64,000 nucleotides of DNA, taken from Shimia_B sp038528385 (lineage in GTDB: Bacteria > Pseudomonadota > Alphaproteobacteria > Rhodobacterales > Rhodobacteraceae). The notes under the pieces were generated by a model. That model searched no databases. It had not been told where the DNA came from and saw only the letters and a list, made by a program, of their open reading frames with translations. The position numbers and the translations under genes are program-made. The stretch's first letter is position 1, and the number at the start of each line of letters is the position of its first letter. Below, piece by piece: positions 60,615 to 64,000 of the stretch. The DNA is taken from NCBI GenBank assembly GCA_038528385.1, contig JBCBET010000009.1:1-64000 (forward strand). Reading direction: 5' to 3'.

Positions 60615-60631
60615 AGGAAGGATCCTCCAAG

Positions 60632-61147
60632 ATGCCCATCGCCCTCACGTCCGGCGCGCCCTTCCCGCTGATCGACCTGCCCGCCCTGGGCGGCGGCACC
60701 GTCACGCTGGGCGGCGGGGGCGGATGGCAGCTCATCTTCGTCTATCGCGGGCTCCACTGCCCGATCTGCAAGGGCTACATGGCCGAGCTCGAAACGCACC
60801 TCCCCGCGTTCAAGGATCTGGGGCTCTCGGTCGTGCTCGTCTCCGGCGACCCGGTGGAGAAGGCCGCGTCTTTCGTGACCGAGACCGGCGTGACGATGCC
60901 CGTGGGCCACGACCTCACCCCCGACCAGATGCGCACGCTGGGGCTCTACATCTCCGAGCCGCGCTCGCCCAAGGAGACCGACCGGCCCTTTGCCGAGCCC
61001 GGGCTCTTCCTCGTCAATCCCGAGGGCAATCTCCACATGGTCGACGTGTCGAACGCGCCCTTCCTGCGGCCCGGGCTGGAGAAGCTCGCCTCCCGCATCG
61101 GCTACGTGCTGGAGAACGACTATCCGATCCGCGGCACCATGGCCTGA
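60632..61147 (+). CDS. Peroxiredoxin-like (AhpC/TSA) protein
   Basis: 171 residues with a thioredoxin fold. The active site reads FVYRGLHCPICKGYMAEL, a C-P-x-C pair at the position of the peroxidatic Cys, and SGDPVEKAASFVTETGVTMPVGHDLTPD follows. This fits the peroxiredoxin-like (DUF899-free, AhpC/TSA) family of unknown electron donor. It begins 17 bases after ftsY. Confidence 0.85.
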   Translation: MPIALTSGAPFPLIDLPALGGGTVTLGGGGGWQLIFVYRGLHCPICKGYMAELETHLPAFKDLGLSVVLVSGDPVEKAASFVTETGVTMPVGHDLTPDQMRTLGLYISEPRSPKETDRPFAEPGLFLVNPEGNLHMVDVSNAPFLRPGLEKLASRIGYVLENDYPIRGTMA

Positions 61148-61180
61148 CGCAGGCCGACACGGGGGAAAGAGGCGGCCCGC

Positions 61181-62083
61181 GTGTCGGACTGGATCATCAG
61201 CGTGGAAGGCACGGAGGCGGGGCGGCAGGCCGCGTTCGTCCTCGCGCTGCTGGCGGCCCTCCTCCACGCGATCTTCGGGGCGCTCCAGAAGGGGCGGCAC
61301 GATCCCTGGCTCTCCCGCGGCGCCATCGACATCTGGATCTGCGTGCTCTCGGCGCCTGTTGCTCTCTTCCTCGTGCCCTGGCCCGTGGGGGCCGAGTGGC
61401 TGATCATGGGCGGCGCGCTGGTCATCCACTTCGCCTACAAGGTGGGGATGGCGCTGGCCTATAGCCGCGGGGCCTACACGGTCGTCTACCCCGTGGTGCG
61501 GGGCACCGGGCCGCTTTTCACCGTCATCGGCGCCTATCTGATCTTTGGGGAGGTGTTCACGGCAGTCCAATGGGCCGGCGTGGCGCTTTTGTCCGGGGCG
61601 ATCTTCGGGCTTGCGGCCTACAATCTGCGCCATATCGAGGTGGACCGCGCGACGCTCGTGCCTGCGCTCTGGCTCGCGGTGGGGACGGGGGCGCTGGTCG
61701 CGCTCTACACCACCTATGACGCCTACGGCATCCGCGCGGTGCCCGATCCGTTCACCTTCCTGGCGTGGTTCTTTTTCCTGACGGCCTTCGATTTCGTGGT
61801 GCTCGGGCCAATCTTTTACTGGCGCGATCCGGGGCGCCCGCCGCTCCGCCCGCTCATGGTGCGGGGGCTCGTCGGCGCGCTGGTGGCGTTCGGCTCGTTT
61901 GGGTCGATCATGGTGGCGACGCGCCTCGACAAGGTGGGCGAGGCGGCGGTACTGAGGGAGACGTCCACGGTCTTTGCCGCTCTCATCGGGTGGCTCGTCC
62001 TGAAGGAGAGTGTGGGCCCGCGGCGCGGGGCGCTCATGGCGCTGATCGCGGCGGGGGCCGTGGTGGTGGAATTTGGAGGCTGA
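61181..62083 (+). CDS. DMT-family permease
   Basis: 300 residues, about ten TM segments in two halves (MALAYSRGAYTVVYPVVRGTGPLFTVIGAYLIFGE; later GEAAVLRETSTVFAALIGWLVLKESVGPRRG). The motif R-G-x-Y-x-x-x-Y-P-x-x-R-G-x-x-P is typical of a DMT subgroup close to EamA. Inner-membrane transporter of unknown substrate, in an apparent operon from ftsY to yciB (short gaps of 17, 33 and 3 bases). Confidence 0.87.
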   Translation: MSDWIISVEGTEAGRQAAFVLALLAALLHAIFGALQKGRHDPWLSRGAIDIWICVLSAPVALFLVPWPVGAEWLIMGGALVIHFAYKVGMALAYSRGAYTVVYPVVRGTGPLFTVIGAYLIFGEVFTAVQWAGVALLSGAIFGLAAYNLRHIEVDRATLVPALWLAVGTGALVALYTTYDAYGIRAVPDPFTFLAWFFFLTAFDFVVLGPIFYWRDPGRPPLRPLMVRGLVGALVAFGSFGSIMVATRLDKVGEAAVLRETSTVFAALIGWLVLKESVGPRRGALMALIAAGAVVVEFGG

Positions 62084-62086
62084 GGA

Positions 62087-62695
62087 TTGTCCGAGACGAA
62101 AGAAATCAACCCGATGGTGAAGCTCGTGCTGGAGCTTGGCCCGCCCGTGGCGTTCTTCGTGCTCTACCTGCGCATCCAGGACGAGGTCTTTTCCTTCGGT
62201 GGCACGGACTATTCGGGCTTCATCGTGGCCACGGTGGTCTTCGTGCCGATCCTTCTGGCGGCGATGGGCGTGCTCTGGGCGCTGACGGGCAAGCTGAGCC
62301 GGATGCAGCTCTTCACCGCGTTCATGGTGATCGTGTTCGGGGCCCTGACGGCCTATTTCAACGACGAGCGCTTCTTCAAGATGAAGACGACGCTCGTCTA
62401 CGGCTTTTTCGCTGTGATGCTGGGGATCGGGCTTCTCAGGGGAAAAAGCTTTCTGGCCTACGTGATGTCGGACATGCTGCCCATGACCGAGGAGGGCTGG
62501 ATGATCCTGACGCGGCGCCTGACGGCGGCCTTCACGGCGCTGGCGGTGGCCAACGAGGTCATCTGGCGCACGATGAGCACCGAGACATGGGTGACGATCG
62601 AGACGTTCGGCTTTCCCATCGCGCTTTTCGTCTTCCTTTGGTGGCAGATCATGGCGCTGCAGGGCCACGTGATCGAGGAAGACGACGCCGCCTGA
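62087..62695 (+). CDS. yciB: Inner-membrane septation-type protein YciB/IspZ
   Basis: 202 residues starting at a TTG three bases after the DMT stop. Five to six TM segments, with the IspZ blocks VKLVLELGPPVAFFVLYL, FNDERFFKMKTTLVYGFFA, MLPMTEEGWMILTRRLTAAF and ANEVIWRTMSTETWVTIE. Family members affect cell envelope integrity and septation. Frequently found next to ftsY in alphaproteobacteria, as here. Confidence 0.93.
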   Translation: MSETKEINPMVKLVLELGPPVAFFVLYLRIQDEVFSFGGTDYSGFIVATVVFVPILLAAMGVLWALTGKLSRMQLFTAFMVIVFGALTAYFNDERFFKMKTTLVYGFFAVMLGIGLLRGKSFLAYVMSDMLPMTEEGWMILTRRLTAAFTALAVANEVIWRTMSTETWVTIETFGFPIALFVFLWWQIMALQGHVIEEDDAA

Positions 62696-63059
62696 GCGCG
62701 ATCTCCGGCCGCGGGCGCGATTTTTCCAAGAGATGTCAGACCCCTGCTGCGGGGCGCGTGAGAATTGTGACAGGCTGATCGGGCCGTTTTTCTCGCAGAT
62801 CGCGCCAAAACCGCGCCCAGGCGCACGGATGCCGCGCGTCTGTGCACGCCAGCCCCTTCCGGTGCGGCGCACGGCGTTTCAAGCCGGGAGTTTCCTCACC
62901 TCACGCACAGATTCATGTGAACGGCGCGAGGGTTTTCGTTTTTCGCACAGTCCCCATCTCTCGGTCATCGGACGGCGGCACCGACCCAAACCCGCCACCG
63001 CCCGGACAACATCAACCCCGGCGCTGACCCCGCCGACCAAGACCCTGAAAGGAACGACC
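62696..63059. other. 364-bp gap upstream of small secreted-protein gene
   Basis: No convincing gene on either strand. It contains CCCC-TGCTGC-GGGG (about 62743-62756) and a poorly structured leader ending in CTGAAAGGAACGACC, whose AAAGGA is the ribosome site for the next gene. The length suggests a regulated or long 5' leader, but no riboswitch fold is recognisable. Confidence 0.4.
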
Positions 63060-63383
63060 ATGTTCAAGAACTTCGCAATCGCCGCCACCGCCATCGCACT
63101 CTCCGCTGGCGCGGCATCCGCCAACAACACCTTCGGCATCCTCGGCGGTGCAGAGCAGGGCGACAGCTTCTACGACGTGAACGTCGCACGGACGCTCGGC
63201 GCCGGTGAAGTCCAGATCTCCACGCTCTCGGGTGACGTGCTCGGCACGGCCATGCTGAACGCCGGCACCAACACCGACGTGCGCGTGCCCTTCGCGGCAC
63301 CGATCTCTGGGCAGGACCTCGTGGCCTCGCTCGTCGTGGACGGTGACATCGTGAACGAGAAGCGCATCGAGGTGCGCCGCTAA
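63060..63383 (+). CDS. Small secreted beta-rich protein, 107 aa
   Basis: Residues 1-21 are a signal peptide (FKNFAIAATAIALSAGAASA). The mature 86 residues (NNTFGILGGAEQGDSFYDVNVARTLGAGEVQISTLSGDVLG...) are small, lack Cys and look beta-rich, ending KRIEVRR. Codon use is very biased (GGC, CTC, GTG, ATC), as in highly expressed genes. A long leader precedes and a strong terminator follows, so it is its own unit. Family not recognised. Confidence 0.75.
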   Translation: MFKNFAIAATAIALSAGAASANNTFGILGGAEQGDSFYDVNVARTLGAGEVQISTLSGDVLGTAMLNAGTNTDVRVPFAAPISGQDLVASLVVDGDIVNEKRIEVRR

Positions 63384-63405
63384 ATCTCGCACAGCGATTA
63401 ACGGG

Positions 63406-63435
63406 AAAAGGGCTGGCCGCGCGCCGGCCCTTTTT
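63406..63435 (+). terminator. Rho-independent terminator after secreted-protein gene
   Basis: AAAAGGGCTGGC and GCCGGCCCTTTTT form an 11-bp stem with one mismatch around CGCGC, followed by T residues. Confidence 0.85.
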
Positions 63436-63450
63436 CTTTTGCGCGCCGCC

Positions 63451-64000
63451 TCAGCGCGCGAAGAGCGCGTCGAGCTCGGCCTTCGTGGCCGCGCCCTTGC
63501 GTTTCTCCGCCAGCACCTGCTGCCCGCGCTGGAGCGCCGGGCGCGCCCAGCACGCCGCCAGCCAGCGTTTGAGGTGGGGCTTGTCGTCCATGCTCTGCTG
63601 CTGACCGGGCCAGAGCGAGGCCCATGGCCAGATCGCCATGTCCGCGATGGAGTAGTCCGGCCCCGCCACCCATTCGCTCTGCGCGAGCCTGCGGTCGAGC
63701 ACGCCGTAGAGCCGCGCGGTCTCGCTCCGGTAGCGGTCCTGGGCATAGGGCAGCACCTGCGGCGGGTCGAAGTTCGGCGCGAATTTCAGGAAGTGATGCG
63801 CCTGCCCCGCCATGGGGCCGAGCCCGCCCATCTGCCACATGAGCCATTCCTCCACGGCGATCCGCCCCCGCGCATCCGCGCCGCCGAAGCGCCCGGTCTT
63901 GCGCGCGAGGTAGAGCAGGATCGCGCCCGACTCGAAGACGCTCACCGGGTCCCCGTCCGGCCCGTCCGGGTCCACGATGGCGGGCATGCGGTTGTTGGGC
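63451..64000 (-). CDS. Glutathione S-transferase (YfcG-like), 5'-truncated
   Basis: The frame is open to the window end, so the N-terminal thioredoxin-fold start is missing. Visible: ...NNRMPAIVDPDGP (cis-Pro loop), SVFESGAILLYLARKTGRF (glutathione-binding Glu-Ser) and the helical C-terminal domain with WLMWQMGGLGPMAGQAHHF and VAGPDYSIADMAIWPW (the N-capping box). The pattern is that of Nu-class/YfcG-type disulfide reductases. At least 183 residues are present. Confidence 0.9.
   Translation of the reverse strand, partial: PNNRMPAIVDPDGPDGDPVSVFESGAILLYLARKTGRFGGADARGRIAVEEWLMWQMGGLGPMAGQAHHFLKFAPNFDPPQVLPYAQDRYRSETARLYGVLDRRLAQSEWVAGPDYSIADMAIWPWASLWPGQQQSMDDKPHLKRWLAACWARPALQRGQQVLAEKRKGAATKAELDALFAR

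Noticed and set aside
60281..62872. 863-codon minus-strand frame across ftsY to yciB
   Set aside because: His/Arg/Asp/Gly-rich composition without domain signals, lying antisense to four well-recognised genes; a product of high-GC codon bias.

Overview
The window is a chromosomal segment of a high-GC alphaproteobacterium, most likely a member of the Rhodobacterales (roseobacter-type Rhodobacteraceae). This is inferred from gene content: a class I PHB locus (phaZ, phaC, phaP, phaR), hflK-hflC-DUF2065-degP, purA followed by DUF2842, DUF6524- and DUF1330-type small proteins, and strong G/C third-position bias. There is no phage, transposase, CRISPR array, rRNA or tRNA that I can support. Coding density is high and many genes overlap by ATGA/TGATG.

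Layout. 1-5.0 kb: membrane proteins, a thioesterase, an MFS exporter, an ArsR-SRPBCC fusion regulator coupled to SRPBCC and MAPEG genes, and an alpha/beta hydrolase. 5.0-13.0 kb: a catabolic-looking cluster with a GPH-type symporter, a HisD-like dehydrogenase, two 315-aa double NTF2/SnoaL-like proteins, two VOC proteins, an M15-like protein, an SDR and a LacI regulator; a LacI-type operator and promoter sit in front of the HisD-like gene. 13.2-15.4 kb: two tandem secreted LysM plus solute-binding (SBP_bac_3-like) fusion proteins. 15.5-17.4 kb: a MetE-core protein and an alpha/beta hydrolase. 17.5-22.0 kb: the PHB locus with visible PhaR operators. 22.1-31.9 kb: one long minus-strand run of genes for uptake and gamma-glutamylation-type breakdown of an amine (polar amino-acid ABC transporter, two PuuA-like ligases, amidotransferase, PuuB-like oxidase, class III aminotransferase). 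32-38.3 kb: PhnD-like protein, two TerB-domain proteins, pyrG, secG, purA. 38.3-41.3 kb: a 999-aa, extremely acidic, repeat-rich protein. 41.5-49.8 kb: thiamine pyrophosphokinase, DMT permease, sdaA, rpiA, gor, hflKC. 50-57 kb: degP, a free-standing DnaE2-type OB domain, ferredoxin, FG-GAP protein, purD, xseA. 57.5-64 kb: a NuoE-NuoF fusion, ftsY, peroxiredoxin-like protein, DMT permease, yciB, a small secreted protein and a truncated GST.

The unusual material is mostly non-coding. (i) A dispersed intergenic repeat with core CTTCTTTGTGCCCCGTACTT, often attached to a GC hairpin, occurs in at least six copies. (ii) Two arrays of four consecutive, non-identical near-perfect palindromes lie at 17.4 kb and 29.1 kb. 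(iii) A 194-bp tandem duplication copies the last codons of purD together with the dispersed repeat. (iv) A CACGAATTT hairpin family has one core copy inside a coding sequence. The best candidates for undescribed biology among proteins are the HisD-like/double-NTF2 cluster, the LysM-SBP pair and the acidic 999-aa protein. All family assignments come from reading motifs by eye; no database search was run.
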